From Ochrobactrum teleogrylli (GTDB taxonomy: Bacteria > Pseudomonadota > Alphaproteobacteria > Rhizobiales > Rhizobiaceae): a DNA stretch of 64,000 nt. Where the stretch lies: the NCBI RefSeq assembly GCF_006376685.1, contig NZ_VEWL01000013.1, forward strand, positions 1 to 64,000, given 5' to 3'. The notes beneath the pieces are model-generated. The model had not been told where the DNA came from and made no database searches. It saw only the letters and a program-made list of their open reading frames with translations. The position numbers were made by a program, and so were the translations under genes. Numbering within the stretch: position 1 is the first letter of the stretch; each line of letters begins with the position of its first letter. This document shows, piece by piece, positions 1-9,413 of the stretch.

Positions 1-81
1 AAAAGCTGGTTCCTTATGAATCACCGAAACTCCGCGGAGGGAAGCCCTAAATAATCAATCTGCCAAAGTAGTGCTAGAGAC

Positions 82-357
82 CATTCGACCGCAGGCAAAC
101 TCAGACTCGGGGTAATCACCCGAGCGGGCGACGAAATGCTGAGGAGCATATTAGTGGTCGGTGCAACTGCCATTCTTCAATATGTCAGAGCCGGCAGAAG
201 TAGACATACGTCCTGATGGTTGATCGAACTTCTGCAGCGGAAGAAACCAAAGTTGGTGGCTGTGGCGCTCGCCAATAAGATCGCCCGCATCGCTTGGAAG
301 CTCATGGTGAGCGGAGAAAGGTACCGGCGAGCAGAAGGGCGGACGCAGGCAACATAG
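82..357 (+). pseudogene. IS110-family transposase remnant (C-terminal part)
   Basis: One reading frame encodes the C-terminal domain of an IS110/Transposase_20-type enzyme. It contains GKLRLGVITRAGDEMLRSIL, then GATAILQYVRAG, an in-frame TGA near 211, and then VAVALANKIARIAW. This 'VALANKxARIAW' run is characteristic of the end of IS110-group transposases. The catalytic N-terminal region is absent to the left, and a stop lies in frame at 52-54. The gene is therefore dead: 5' truncated and interrupted by a nonsense codon. It lies next to an IS3-type fragment. Confidence 0.7.
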
Positions 358-645
358 GAGATTGGCCATCTCGGTGAGCAAGATATGATTGCTGTCGTGT
401 TGAGCTGATGCTGTGAACTTGCAAGAGAAAACAGATGGTGTGATCGATCGATCCAAGACGTGTGACACTCCGCATTGCCCAATGGCCGTCAATGGCCGCA
501 GGTCTGTTAGGAACACGCGTTGCGGAGACCATCTTGGCCAGTGGTCATGTGCGACCACACAAAAAGGCCGCACATATGGAAGCAAGCGATCTGATCAAAA
601 TATCTAAAAAAAACACTTGCAAGGCGGAGCCGTCCACATATGGGC
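358..645. mobile_element. Non-coding 3' segment of the IS110-like element
   Basis: No gene is supported here; the open frames on both strands have no recognisable content. The stretch joins the IS110 remnant to the IS3 remnant. Its last bases (about 612-645, with 'cttgcaaggcggagccgtcc') resemble the right end of IS110-type elements as I remember them. The exact IS end is inferred, not demonstrated. Confidence 0.35.
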
Positions 646-1098
646 GATGGACCTGACCTATGTTCCGATGGCTCGCGGATTTGTCTATCTCTGCGCCGTC
701 GTGGACTGGTTCAGTCGGCGTGTTCTGTCGTGGCGGTTGTCGATTACGATGGAGGTCGACTTCTGCATTGAAGCAGTCGAGGAGGCACTGGCCCGGTAGG
801 GCAAGCCAGACATCTTCAACACCGACCAGGGCCGCAGTTCACGTCCATTGACTTCACTGCCGTGCTGAAGAAAGCTGAAATTGCCATCTCGATGGACGGC
901 AAAGGCGCTTGGCGCGACAATGTCTTCGTTGAGCGGCTATGGCGGTCGATCAAATATGAGCAGGTTTATCTGCATGCTTACGAGACGGTGCCCGAGGCGC
1001 GCGCTGACGCCAATGATGGTGGCGGCATAATCGCGGCGGAAATCCACTTAACGAAACGCCCGAAACTGTTCAAACAAACCGAGCCACCTCTAACGTAA
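640..1098 (+). pseudogene. IS3-family transposase (OrfB, rve core) remnant
   Basis: The encoded pieces match the DDE integrase core of IS3-family OrfB. WAMDLTYVPMARGFVYL carries the first catalytic Asp, VVDWFSRRVLSWRL and FNTDQG carry the second, and DNVFVERLWRSIKYEQVYL carries the Glu. The frame is broken by a TAG at 797-799 after EEALAR. A one-base frameshift follows around 830-835, where the normal 'DQGSQFTS' is garbled and resumes in another frame. The N-terminal HTH and OrfA are missing, apparently cut by the IS110-like element to the left. It is non-functional. Confidence 0.8.
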
Positions 1099-1245
1099 GC
1101 GGAAGTCTGCCTTACCACATATAGAAATATATGAAAGTATAGTCAAGAATAGCGAATGCGAGAACGATTTTTAGTCCGTCCCTGTTGGGAAGGCGGTCTC
1201 TCCGGCGCTTCGGGATATTGAAATGAAGACGAAGACCCTCGGATA

Positions 1246-2036
1246 TCAGTGCCGTGTCGCCCGGCTGACGCGGATAGACGCGCCCTTCGGACCGATCATT
1301 ACATCGGGTCCATTCATATGAACGCGATCTGCAACAGCCAGCGCTGTTGTTATCCCAGACACGATTTGACGCAATGAGCCTTCCGAGCTTTTACCAAGCC
1401 GAAGAACATCACGAGCATTGCCTAACGCAAACAGCCGCTTAGTAAAAGTGTTGATGACCTCTTCGTCGGCATAATTGTTGAATGTCTGGCTCGCAATTGC
1501 AGATACCACACTGAATGTATTCTTGATGCGATGAGCGAGTTCGGCATTTAGAATCTTGGCGTGTTTTTCGGATTCCACCTTTTCGGTAGTTTCGATGACT
1601 GTATCGATCATCCCGCCAACACGTCCTTGCTCGTCAAAGATAGGGCTGTAGCAGAAAGTAAAGTAGCACTGTTCATCATATCCGTGTCGATCGATGACCA
1701 GAGGGAAGTCTTCGATAAACGTCGCTTCGCCAGCATAAGCTTTCTGGACCATCGGCAGCAGTTCATCCCAGACTTCAGACCAAGTATCGCGAAAGGATGC
1801 TCCCATGCAGTTCTCTTTCTCACCGAGAATAGGCCTGAAAGCGTATAAATCGTCGTATATTCCAGACCCCAAATGATTGCTTTGGGAAATTGTGAAGCCA
1901 GCATCATCTGCACCGCAGTGACCAGAGGCGCTGGCCAATTCCCAGGCACTCCGATCGGGTTCCGACTCCAATCCAGCGACCGGATTTCATCGGCCGACTG
2001 ACCTCGTGCATGCAGAAAAAGCACTGCACTATCCAT
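1246..2036 (-). pseudogene. HWE-type sensor histidine kinase, frameshifted and truncated
   Basis: The start (2036) encodes a PAS-like segment with DWSRNPIGVPGNWP and MMLASQFPKAIIWG, typical of HWE-family light/energy sensor kinases. Near 1850 the homology jumps to another frame (FRPILGEKENCMG, then FIEDFPLVIDRHGYDEQ), so one indel has broken the gene. The phospho-acceptor region NAELAHRIKNTFSVVSAIA follows. The frame ends soon after IGPKGAS, before the ATPase lobe, so the C-terminus is lost. The adjacent IS debris suggests an insertion/deletion event removed the end. No activity is expected. Confidence 0.75.
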
Positions 2037-2401
2037 ATTTTATTCCAATTTTTATGAGAAAGTTGCGTCGGCGGCACTCAACGCTTCTATTCGATTCAGC
2101 TAATAAAAGTGAGAGTTAATCGACGTTTCAACACTCCGGCTGGCTCGTTATCCGCCAGGACGATGCAGACCGAACGGGCGGGGGCGTGATCACAACAATA
2201 TCGTCTACAATCCGTGGTCTTTTGACTTCGCGTGCTGCCGTATTGTTTGCCGACGCCGCGCGCAGCCTGCGCATCTGGTGAGGCTTGTCGACAGTAGATG
2301 TGGCGCCTTCTTGCGCAACTCTTCCAGAGTTCTTCGCCGCGTGGTGGGGGTAAATGGATCGGAGTATATCATTAAACACCCGGTTTTATCCGGCGCGTTT
2401 C
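2037..2401. other. Intergenic region, nothing recognised
   Basis: The 365-base gap separates the broken histidine kinase from the ABC ATPase gene. An 83-codon minus-strand frame (2128-2379) exists but shows no domain, no ribosome site and a low-complexity composition. I see no terminator-like hairpin strong enough to report. Confidence 0.4.
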
Positions 2402-3163
2402 TTATCTCAGATAGTGGATATGCGAGCGCCCGCTGAACGGAGAAGTTTCCACGCGCGCTTCAATCGAGAAGACTTGCTTGAGAATAGTCTCGTTGATGAC
2501 CTCTTCCGGTGTTCCCGTAACCACGATCTTTCCAGACAGCATAATGATCAATTCATCGCAAAACATGGCAGCATGATTAAGGTCGTGCAGTGCAATGACA
2601 CTCGTGATTGGTAGCCCTGAAACCAGCTTTAACAAGCTCATCTGGTGCTGAATATCCAGATGATTGGTTGGTTCATCAAGGATGAGTTCTTTCGGCGTCT
2701 GGGCCAAAGCCCTTGCAATATGCGCACGCTGTTTTTCGCCACCTGACAGACTTTGCCACGTTTCGTTTTTCTTGGCCGTCATACCGGTGCGTTCAATTGC
2801 ATCTTGAACGGCTCCTTCATCCGCGCCTGTCCAGCCCGAGAACATCGATCTGTGTGGAAAACGCCCAAGTCTCACGACGTCCAGGACTTTCAAACCCGCG
2901 TTTGTCGTGGCGTGTTGTTCAACAAAAGCCACACGCTGCGCGACGCTACGCCGGGCAACCGTATTGATATCTTTTTCGTCAAGCAGGACATGCCCGGAAT
3001 GGGGGCGTTTTAAGCCCGCGATCAGACGCAGCAGGGATGTTTTTCCAGAACCGTTTGGTCCTAAAAGCCCCAGCATCTTTCCAGGCTTTGCCTCGAAAGA
3101 CACGTCGTCGATTATCGTTTTCTTGCCAATTTTCCAGACAAGATTTTCGGCTCTGATCGTCAT
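2402..3163 (-). CDS. Iron-siderophore-type ABC transporter ATP-binding protein
   Basis: This 253-residue protein is the cytoplasmic ATPase of a FecBCDE-like importer. The Walker A motif GPNGSGKT is at residues 35-42, the signature LSGGEKQ at about 139-145, Walker B with LILDEPTNHLD at about 160-170, and a switch His follows in ALHDLNHAAMF. The size is normal for FecE/FhuC proteins. The start overlaps the stop of the permease gene by four bases (ATGA), so the two are translationally coupled. The substrate is probably a ferric siderophore or a related metal chelate; the sequence does not say which. Confidence 0.85.
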   Translation of the reverse strand: MTIRAENLVWKIGKKTIIDDVSFEAKPGKMLGLLGPNGSGKTSLLRLIAGLKRPHSGHVLLDEKDINTVARRSVAQRVAFVEQHATTNAGLKVLDVVRLGRFPHRSMFSGWTGADEGAVQDAIERTGMTAKKNETWQSLSGGEKQRAHIARALAQTPKELILDEPTNHLDIQHQMSLLKLVSGLPITSVIALHDLNHAAMFCDELIIMLSGKIVVTGTPEEVINETILKQVFSIEARVETSPFSGRSHIHYLR

Positions 3164-4200
3164 GATGGGCGCTGAAAACGGTATAGAATGATCGAAAAGA
3201 AAGGCACGCCGACAAGTGCTGTCACCACACCGATGGGGAGGACCTGTTGCGGTATCAACGCGCGTGAGGCGATATCGGCCAACACCATGAAGATTGCACC
3301 GACGATGGCGCAGGCGGGCAACAACCTTATGTGTAGCGGACCGACGATGAAGCGTGCGGCATGAGGGACAACGAGCCCGACGAAGCCTATCGAACCGACC
3401 ATGCTGACGATAGTGGCTGTCATCATTGCTGTGAGCGCAAAGAGAACAATGCGCGCACGGGCCACATTAACGCCGAGCGATGAGGCGGCTTCATCGCCGA
3501 AAGCGAAAGCATCCAGAACATGGGCATAGAGAAGGCAGGCGATAAGACCGAAGGTGATGACCACCGACACCAGCGTGAATTCTGGCCAGCGAACGCCACC
3601 GAAGCTGCCAAGGAGCCAGAACATCACGTCACGAGCCTGCTGCGCGTTGCCGGATGTGGTGACGATATACGAGGTCGCAGCGTTGAAAAGCTGTGAAGCC
3701 GCAACGCCTGCCAGAATGGTGCGATCCGCACCGCCCCTTGTTCCATTGGAGAGGAGCGCAACAAAGAAGAAGGCCGCAAACGCGCCAACGAATGCGCCTG
3801 CTGATAATGAAACTGCGCCAGCACCGATGCCGAGTATGACAACGGTTACAGCGCCGGTCGATGCTCCAGCCGAAATACCCAGAACATAGGGTTCAGCCAG
3901 CGGATTACGCAAAAGCGATTGCATGATCGCGCCTGAAAGCGCGAGACCCGCACCACAAAATGCCGCCACCAACGCGCGGCTGAGGCGGTAATCCCAGATG
4001 ACCGTTTCATGAATGCGATTGAGCTCGACGGAACTCCATCCAAGACGATTGGTTATCGCTGCAAACGTTGTCGATAAAGGGATCGGCAGATCTCCGATCC
4101 CGACACTGATACCCACCACCAATCCGATTGCAACAAGCGACGCCAACAGCATCATGCTGAAGGCGCCCCAATGCCTTAAAGATGGTCCAGCAGCACTCAC
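3160..4200 (-). CDS. FecCD-family ABC transporter permease (iron-siderophore type)
   Basis: This is the inner-membrane channel of the importer, with FecCD/BtuC-type hydrophobic segments throughout. Conserved stretches include RLSRALVAAFCGAGLALSGA, NPLAEPYVLGISAGAS and GFVGLVVPHAAR. I chose the GTG at 4198-4200 as start because it overlaps the stop of the binding-protein gene in a GTGA junction. That gives 346 residues, usual for the family. A longer frame reaching 4386 would read through the binding-protein gene and its extra residues are nonsense. An ATG at 4155 is an alternative start. Confidence 0.83.
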   Translation of the reverse strand: MSAAGPSLRHWGAFSMMLLASLVAIGLVVGISVGIGDLPIPLSTTFAAITNRLGWSSVELNRIHETVIWDYRLSRALVAAFCGAGLALSGAIMQSLLRNPLAEPYVLGISAGASTGAVTVVILGIGAGAVSLSAGAFVGAFAAFFFVALLSNGTRGGADRTILAGVAASQLFNAATSYIVTTSGNAQQARDVMFWLLGSFGGVRWPEFTLVSVVITFGLIACLLYAHVLDAFAFGDEAASSLGVNVARARIVLFALTAMMTATIVSMVGSIGFVGLVVPHAARFIVGPLHIRLLPACAIVGAIFMVLADIASRALIPQQVLPIGVVTALVGVPFFSIILYRFQRPS

Positions 4201-5210
4201 TTGAGAATACCAAGCGCTTTCAGCTGTTCCGCGACCTGTTCTGCGCCATAAATCGTGCGGATGGTCGGGTTCATCGCCTGACCATCCATGACGGCAATGG
4301 CCTTGTTCTTGACGGCTGGCATCTGGCTGACCGCAGGGTCTGTGTTGAGAAACTGGATCTTGGCTTCTGGCTTGTCGAGTTCCCAACGATTACGGTCGAG
4401 ATTTGCAACAACAATGACGTCAGGGTTGGCGGCGATAATGCTTTCCCAACCAAGCGTCGGCCATTCGGCTTCTGCCTTGATGGCATTCTCGCCGCCCAGA
4501 ACGTCAGCGATGAAGCTCGAGGCGCCGTTTCCACCGCCCAGATAGGCGTCCGCCGATGGCGACGGGCTGGAGAACCAGAAGACATAAGAAAGTTTCTTAC
4601 CGCTCGCGGGAACGCTTGCGCGCAAGGCCGCCTCGCGTGCCTTGAAATCAGCGATCAGCGCCTGACCGCGATCTGAAACATCGAAAATCTGCGAAAGTTC
4701 GTCGATCTCCTTATAAAGAAGATCCATGTTCCACAGCTTGTCGCGGCTGCCATATTCATCCCTGACCTGCTCTGTGCTCAGGCACGTGCTGGGCGAAAGA
4801 TAGGTGGGGACGCCTACCTTGTCGAAATCCTCGCGCTTTGCAACCTTGCTGTTCGGGCCAATGAGGCTTGGAAGAGCTGCCGCTACGAAATCCGGATTTT
4901 CTGCAAGGATCGATTCAAATGTCGGGAACTCAACGGTGAGAAGCTTTACTTTAGAATTGGCGGCGTCAAGCTGTGGCAAAACTTTACTCGGCCAGAACGC
5001 TGTCCCTGCCATTTTGCTCTCAAGCCCCAGAAGCAACATGATTTCAGCGCTGTTCTGTCCAAGGCCGATCGCGCGTTCCGGCGCCTTCTGAAACGTAACT
5101 TTCGTACCGCAGTTTTCGAGCGTCAGCGGATATTGTGTGGCGGCATCTGCTGCATTGTTCTGAAGCGCGAACACAGCAACAAGGCCGGTAGCGGCCAGAA
5201 GAGTTTTCAT
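4197..5210 (-). CDS. Periplasmic iron-siderophore-type ABC substrate-binding protein
   Basis: This 337-residue periplasmic binding protein is first in a three-gene operon. The ATG at 5210 gives a clean signal peptide (MKTLLAATGLVAVFALQ, then cleavage near AADA). A longer frame to 5288 adds an unlikely N-terminus. Helical-backbone (cluster A-II, FecB/FhuD-like) features are present: PERAIGLGQNSAEIMLLLGL, the ESILAENPDFVAA segment and later ANPDVIVVANLD. Ligand is unknown. The 3' end overlaps the permease start, which supports one transcript for binding protein, permease and ATPase. Confidence 0.83.
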   Translation of the reverse strand: MKTLLAATGLVAVFALQNNAADAATQYPLTLENCGTKVTFQKAPERAIGLGQNSAEIMLLLGLESKMAGTAFWPSKVLPQLDAANSKVKLLTVEFPTFESILAENPDFVAAALPSLIGPNSKVAKREDFDKVGVPTYLSPSTCLSTEQVRDEYGSRDKLWNMDLLYKEIDELSQIFDVSDRGQALIADFKAREAALRASVPASGKKLSYVFWFSSPSPSADAYLGGGNGASSFIADVLGGENAIKAEAEWPTLGWESIIAANPDVIVVANLDRNRWELDKPEAKIQFLNTDPAVSQMPAVKNKAIAVMDGQAMNPTIRTIYGAEQVAEQLKALGILK

Positions 5211-5544
5211 TGCAGTCACTGATAAAATCCTGGATTGCGGGGCGCTGTTTTCCGTCGGCCTTGTGGAACTGGCTTTCCTATAATCCAAATGTTGTTTTTA
5301 AAACAAGAGTGCATTCGTCTTATTTTAGGCTAGAGATCGACGCCAAGCTTCAATGGGAGCCAACTCACTGTGCATATTCAGAATTTCAACCTGAAACCCT
5401 TTCGTAAATTGCACTCCCGTTTAAGCTTCGCCGCCTGTTTCGTCGCGGCTTCTTCGGGCAGGTTTACGCTTTAGAAGCACCATTCTGACAAGCAGGATAG
5501 GTTACATCGGCCACTCGTCGGCGCAGCATTGCTTCCACGCGAGA
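5211..5544. other. Intergenic region with promoter of the iron ABC operon
   Basis: The 334-base gap between the binding-protein start and the ProP-like gene contains the palindrome at 5292-5306 and otherwise no supported gene. It should hold the promoter of the leftward ABC operon and the 3' end of the ProP transcript. I saw no convincing terminator. Confidence 0.4.
5292..5306. promoter_or_regulatory. 15-bp perfect palindrome upstream of the iron ABC operon
   Basis: TTGTTTT-T-AAAACAA is a perfect inverted repeat with seven-base arms, 82 bases upstream of the binding-protein start. Its position suits an operator for a dimeric repressor. It does not match Fur, Zur, Irr or RirA consensus sequences that I know, so the regulator is unknown and chance in AT-rich DNA is possible. 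Confidence 0.35.
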
Positions 5545-7083
5545 TCAAGAAAGGTTTGGATGTCGATCCACGAGTGCCTGTCTACGCAGGCGCAAATCCT
5601 CGATCTGTTGTTCGAGCGTGAGAATGTCCTCATCGATTGTCTGAACGCGCTGCTCTATATTGGAATAGGCTTCCTGCAATAACTGTTTGGCTTCGGTCTT
5701 GCTCGATGCGCTCGGTGTATCTCCTCTCAGTGGACGGTTAGCCGTTTCGGGTAGAAAGAACGCCGTGACCAGCCCGATAACTGCAGCGCACATAAGATAA
5801 TAGGCGGGCAAATAGAGGTTCTCGGTGGCCTCGACGAGCCAAGCTGCAACGGTCGGCGTCAGTCCCGCGATGATAATCGAAATATTGAATGCCGCCGCGA
5901 GAGCACTGTATCGAATACGCGCGGGGAAAAGCGCCGGAAGTGTTGACGCCATAATGCCAGTGAGACAATTAAGCAGGACTGCCAGTATCAGCAGCCCGAC
6001 AAATATCGTTGCGATGTTGCCACTGGCGATCAGGTGAAAGGCAACAACAGACAACAACAGCAGGCCAACGCTTCCGATAATCAGAAACGGTCTGCGGCCA
6101 AACCGATCACTGAGAAATCCCACAACTGGCTGAACAAACAGCATGCCGATCATCACCACGATGATGATGAGCACACCGCGGTCCTCAGAATAGCCAAGGC
6201 TTTGCGACAGGTAGGTCGGCATGTAGGTCAGCAGCATGTAATAGGTGATGTTCGTCACCAGTACCATTCCGGTGCACACACTTAACGCACGCCAATATTT
6301 GCTGACAATTTCATTGAATGACACCATCGGGCGGTCTTCGATTGCATCCCGATCTTCTTTTTCCAGTGCTTCAAGTTGCTGCATAAACGCTGGCGTTTCT
6401 TCAGCCGCATGACGCAGATACAGTCCGATCAGCCCGAGAGGCGCAGCAAAATAGAATGGAACCCGCCATCCCCACTCTAGAAAGGCAGTTTCGCCGAGCA
6501 TTGTGCTGAGAAAAACAACGAAACCGGCTCCCAGAACAAAACCGGCAATCGAGCCAAAATCGAGCCAGCTGCCCAGAAAGCCGCGACGTTTATCGGGTGC
6601 ATATTCTGCTACGAAAATAGCAGCCCCCGTATATTCACCACCGACGGAAAAGCCCTGCGCCAGCTTACAGATCAACAGAAGGATTGGGGCCCAGATGCCA
6701 ATGGTGGCGTAAGAGGGGATGAGGCCGATGCAAAAAGTGCTGGCGGCCATGATTATAATGGTAAGGGAAAGGACTTTCTGGCGGCCAAAACGGTCACCCA
6801 TGACGCCAAAAAACAACCCACCAAGGGGACGCACCAGAAATGGTACGGAAAAAGTAGCAAGGGCTGCAATGGTCTGCGTGCCGGGCGAGGCATTTGGAAA
6901 GAACACTTGGCCCAAAGCATAGGCGACGAAGCCATATACGCCAAAATCAAACCACTCCATCGCATTGCCCAAGGCCGCAGCGGTGATCGCCTTTTTGAGC
7001 TTTACGTTATCTATGACCTTGATATCATGAATTTGTAATGGCTCAATCTGGGATGGATTGCTCGACAGATTGCTTTGGGTCAT
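5545..7083 (-). CDS. proP: ProP-like osmoprotectant/metabolite:H+ symporter (MFS, MHS family)
   Basis: This 512-residue, 12-helix major facilitator is of the metabolite:H+ symporter group. The N-terminus has the family pattern GNAMEWFDFGVYGFVAYALG. The loop motif FFGVMGDRFGRQKVL lies between helices 2 and 3, and LAQGFSVGGEYTGAAIF is also typical. After the last helix (ETANRPLRGD) there is a cytoplasmic tail of about 60 residues. Its heptad-like pattern (SNIEQRVQTIDEDILTLEQQ) predicts a coiled coil. In E. coli ProP such a tail takes part in osmosensing, which favours a proline/betaine transporter. The substrate itself is inferred. Confidence 0.75.
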   Translation of the reverse strand: MTQSNLSSNPSQIEPLQIHDIKVIDNVKLKKAITAAALGNAMEWFDFGVYGFVAYALGQVFFPNASPGTQTIAALATFSVPFLVRPLGGLFFGVMGDRFGRQKVLSLTIIIMAASTFCIGLIPSYATIGIWAPILLLICKLAQGFSVGGEYTGAAIFVAEYAPDKRRGFLGSWLDFGSIAGFVLGAGFVVFLSTMLGETAFLEWGWRVPFYFAAPLGLIGLYLRHAAEETPAFMQQLEALEKEDRDAIEDRPMVSFNEIVSKYWRALSVCTGMVLVTNITYYMLLTYMPTYLSQSLGYSEDRGVLIIIVVMIGMLFVQPVVGFLSDRFGRRPFLIIGSVGLLLLSVVAFHLIASGNIATIFVGLLILAVLLNCLTGIMASTLPALFPARIRYSALAAAFNISIIIAGLTPTVAAWLVEATENLYLPAYYLMCAAVIGLVTAFFLPETANRPLRGDTPSASSKTEAKQLLQEAYSNIEQRVQTIDEDILTLEQQIEDLRLRRQALVDRHPNLS

Positions 7084-7348
7084 TCTTTCTGCCTTTGGCT
7101 TTTAACTCCCGCTAAATTACATTTATAGTAGTCAACCGGCAACTTTCAACGTTGATGTGGGAACGACTGGCAAGGTGCTTTGAACACGATAGGTGGGAAA
7201 ATATCGAAACGAATAGAAAGCTTTCGTACAAACTGGGACTGTCAGACCCTTGTTTCTCACCATGTAAGATCAGTGAGCCGGCCTACTCGCAAAAAGTCAG
7301 GCGCCGTTATTCCAAATGCCAGTCGCGGTTCGTTAAACTCCTTAATAG

Positions 7349-7830
7349 CTACGCCTTGTTGGCGCCCGACAGAGCACTCCAGCACATATCGATAATCAAC
7401 TGCCTTTCCTCTGGCTCAAGGGGAAGCGGGTTGGGACGTCTTCGTTTCAGGGTATGACGGGTCGCACCGCGAGCAAAACTTGCAAGGAACTTTGGCGATC
7501 CTGAACGAACCGAACCCGCTTCCTGCGCGGCGAGAATGATCGCATCGGTATATGCGAGGAAATCCCGGAACAAATCAGCGGTTTGTTCCAGCGTCCGGAC
7601 CGGGTTGTTGTTCAAATAATCGAACAAAGCCGCCCGCTCAGCATCTTCCCAAAATAAAATCGACATAGCGCTCCAGATATTGGCGGATGCGCTTTTCATG
7701 TGGAAGGTCCGCCGCCATTTCCGGCGCCAGCTTTGATCGCCACACCGGCAAGAGAATTGAAACGCAGTGCGTCGCCACCCACGCGCTTGCTGAATGAAGA
7801 TTCCGTCGAGCAGGCACTTTTTTAGGTGAA
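7349..7830 (-). pseudogene. TetR-family regulator remnant, frameshifted
   Basis: The C-terminal half reads like a TetR ligand domain: ERAALFDYLNNNPVRTLEQTADLFRDFLAYTDAI, then FARGATRHTLKRRRPNPLPLEPEE. Upstream of about 7650 the meaningful frame is a different one (LAPEMAADLPHEKRIRQYLE, then RYVDFIL), which runs into a TGA. The gene therefore carries a frameshift around 7645-7655. No helix-turn-helix region can be read before it, so the DNA-binding end is also lost. The fragment could once have controlled the neighbouring thioesterase, but that is a guess. Confidence 0.55.
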
Positions 7831-7947
7831 AGGGCCTTTCCGTTCTCTTGCTCAGCCCTGCATACGGTACTGGTGATCTAAGCACCAGCCGACGCCCATC
7901 AGCGATTTCGGCTGTCCGCCAAGCGATCTTTGTGGCACAGATTGCAT

Positions 7948-8466
7948 TTACAACTCCGTGGTGTCGACGATGTCTCGCCCGGTCGCGGCAACCATTTCCA
8001 TCCGCTGTGCGAATTCCCGTCGGAGCGTCCGTCGGAGTTCGGCTGCTTCATGGCGCCTGCGATCCAAAGCGTCGACTGGGATCAAGGCAGGCACTGCAAC
8101 AGGTCGCCCGGTATCATCGACCGCTACCATTGTAAAATAACAGGAATTGGTGTGGCGGCGCTTGCCCGAGCGGATATGCTCCGCTTCCACGCGAATGCCG
8201 ATCTCCATGGACGTCCGGCCCGTATGGTTCACCGAAGCCCGAAATGTCACGAGTTCACCAACGTTGATCGGCTCTTTGAACGTGACCTGATCGACAGAAA
8301 GCGTAACTGCATATTGTTTCGAATAGCGCGACGCACAGGAAAAAGCGACACGGTCCAGCAGGTTCAACAAGGCGCCGCCGTGGACCTTGCCACTGAAATT
8401 TGCCATGTCGGGCGTCATCAAAACCGTCATTTCCAGGCGGTGAGGATCGGGTTCGGTCGGCAGCAT
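7948..8466 (-). CDS. Acyl-CoA thioesterase, hotdog fold (YciA/BFIT-like)
   Basis: This 172-residue cytoplasmic enzyme should hydrolyse acyl-CoA to free acid and CoA. The hotdog-domain hallmarks are MANFSGKVHGGALLNLLDRVAF, with the active-site-region HGG, then VTFKEPINVGELVTFRASVNHTGRTSMEIG and the strand NSCYFTMVAVDDTG. The length suits single-domain YciA/ACOT-type proteins. A ribosome site (aaagga) lies seven bases before the ATG. It stands between a broken TetR gene and the GntR gene. Acyl chain preference cannot be read from the sequence. Confidence 0.82.
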   Translation of the reverse strand: MLPTEPDPHRLEMTVLMTPDMANFSGKVHGGALLNLLDRVAFSCASRYSKQYAVTLSVDQVTFKEPINVGELVTFRASVNHTGRTSMEIGIRVEAEHIRSGKRRHTNSCYFTMVAVDDTGRPVAVPALIPVDALDRRRHEAAELRRTLRREFAQRMEMVAATGRDIVDTTEL

Positions 8467-8638
8467 AAAGGTCCTTTCCGGGTCGTGTCAGCTCCGAACT
8501 GTTATATCGGCACCCGCATTACTAGCGCAATCGACGGCTTTTTGCCGCCAACCCAGTGTCAGCATGTTTCGTGTGCATGCCATTCGATAATTTTCGGCGT
8601 GGCATTGGATTCGCCGCACGTCTGCGCGAACGGCTCGT

Positions 8639-9322
8639 CTACATCGATTCGCGTACGCGCTCCCATGCATTGGTCAAATGGCGGCCCAATACTTCGGACA
8701 ACCGGGTCGCGTTACGGGCTTCCAGAGCCTCGATCATTTCTTCATGCTCCGATACAGCCGCCGCCCATTTCTCGGCGCCTTCATGGCCGACGAAACGGAT
8801 CCGTTTCAATCGTGTCTGCAGCATTTGGTGAACGTCTGCCAGCGTAGGGTTCTTGGCAAGACGAACAATAGCGATATGAATCTGCTGGTTCAGTTTGTAA
8901 TATTGCAGCCGGTCAGCGGTTCGGTAGCGCTTGATCATTTCATCGTGCAGCGAACGAACCTCAGCAACTTCCTTGTCGGTTGCGAGCTCGCAGGCGAGTT
9001 TGCCTGCTAGCTCTTCCAGGGTACGTAGGACGGTGAGCATGTCCTTGACATCAGCTGCGCTGAACCGTTTCACAACTGCGCCGCGGCTTGGAACAAGCTC
9101 GACTAGTCCTTCGCTGGCCAGATATTTGATAGCCTCACGCAGCGGTGTGCGGGACACGCCGAGCTGCTCTCCGAGCTGCCCTTCATGCAGGCGCGTGCCG
9201 GGCTCCAGCTGTCCTTCAATGATCATGTCGCGCAGATGGTTGACAAGCATATCGTGCAAAGCCGTGCGGCGGAACGATTGTGTGCCGTGTTCGGCTTGCT
9301 CGGTTTTCTGATTTTCGTCCAT
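8639..9322 (-). CDS. GntR-family (FCD/FadR subgroup) transcriptional regulator
   Basis: This 227-residue regulator has an N-terminal winged helix (LHDMLVNHLRDMIIEGQLEPGTRL, then EQLGVSRTPLREAIKYLASEGLVEL) at about residues 20-85. An all-helical FCD ligand domain follows, with the metal-site pattern around LNQQIHIAIVRLA and SEHEEMIEALEAR. I chose the ATG at 9322; a longer frame to 9643 runs through the promoter region. It is divergent from the PdxA2-like gene. Two copies of a 12-base motif in the shared upstream region suggest it represses the rightward catabolic operon and is released by a pathway metabolite. Confidence 0.85.
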   Translation of the reverse strand: MDENQKTEQAEHGTQSFRRTALHDMLVNHLRDMIIEGQLEPGTRLHEGQLGEQLGVSRTPLREAIKYLASEGLVELVPSRGAVVKRFSAADVKDMLTVLRTLEELAGKLACELATDKEVAEVRSLHDEMIKRYRTADRLQYYKLNQQIHIAIVRLAKNPTLADVHQMLQTRLKRIRFVGHEGAEKWAAAVSEHEEMIEALEARNATRLSEVLGRHLTNAWERVRESM

Positions 9323-9413
9323 CGGCCTTTTTCTCAAAGGGTGAGCCCGAATCCTTACCTCACCGTTCGAGGTGAAGATGGCTGGCCTGCTCTCAACCGT
9401 CAATATAAAATGC

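Noticed and set aside
2128-2379. 83-codon minus-strand frame
   Set aside because: No domain, no ribosome site, low-complexity composition; probably chance.
7930-8847. Long plus-strand frame opposite the thioesterase and GntR genes
   Set aside because: It is the antisense shadow of two well-supported minus-strand genes.
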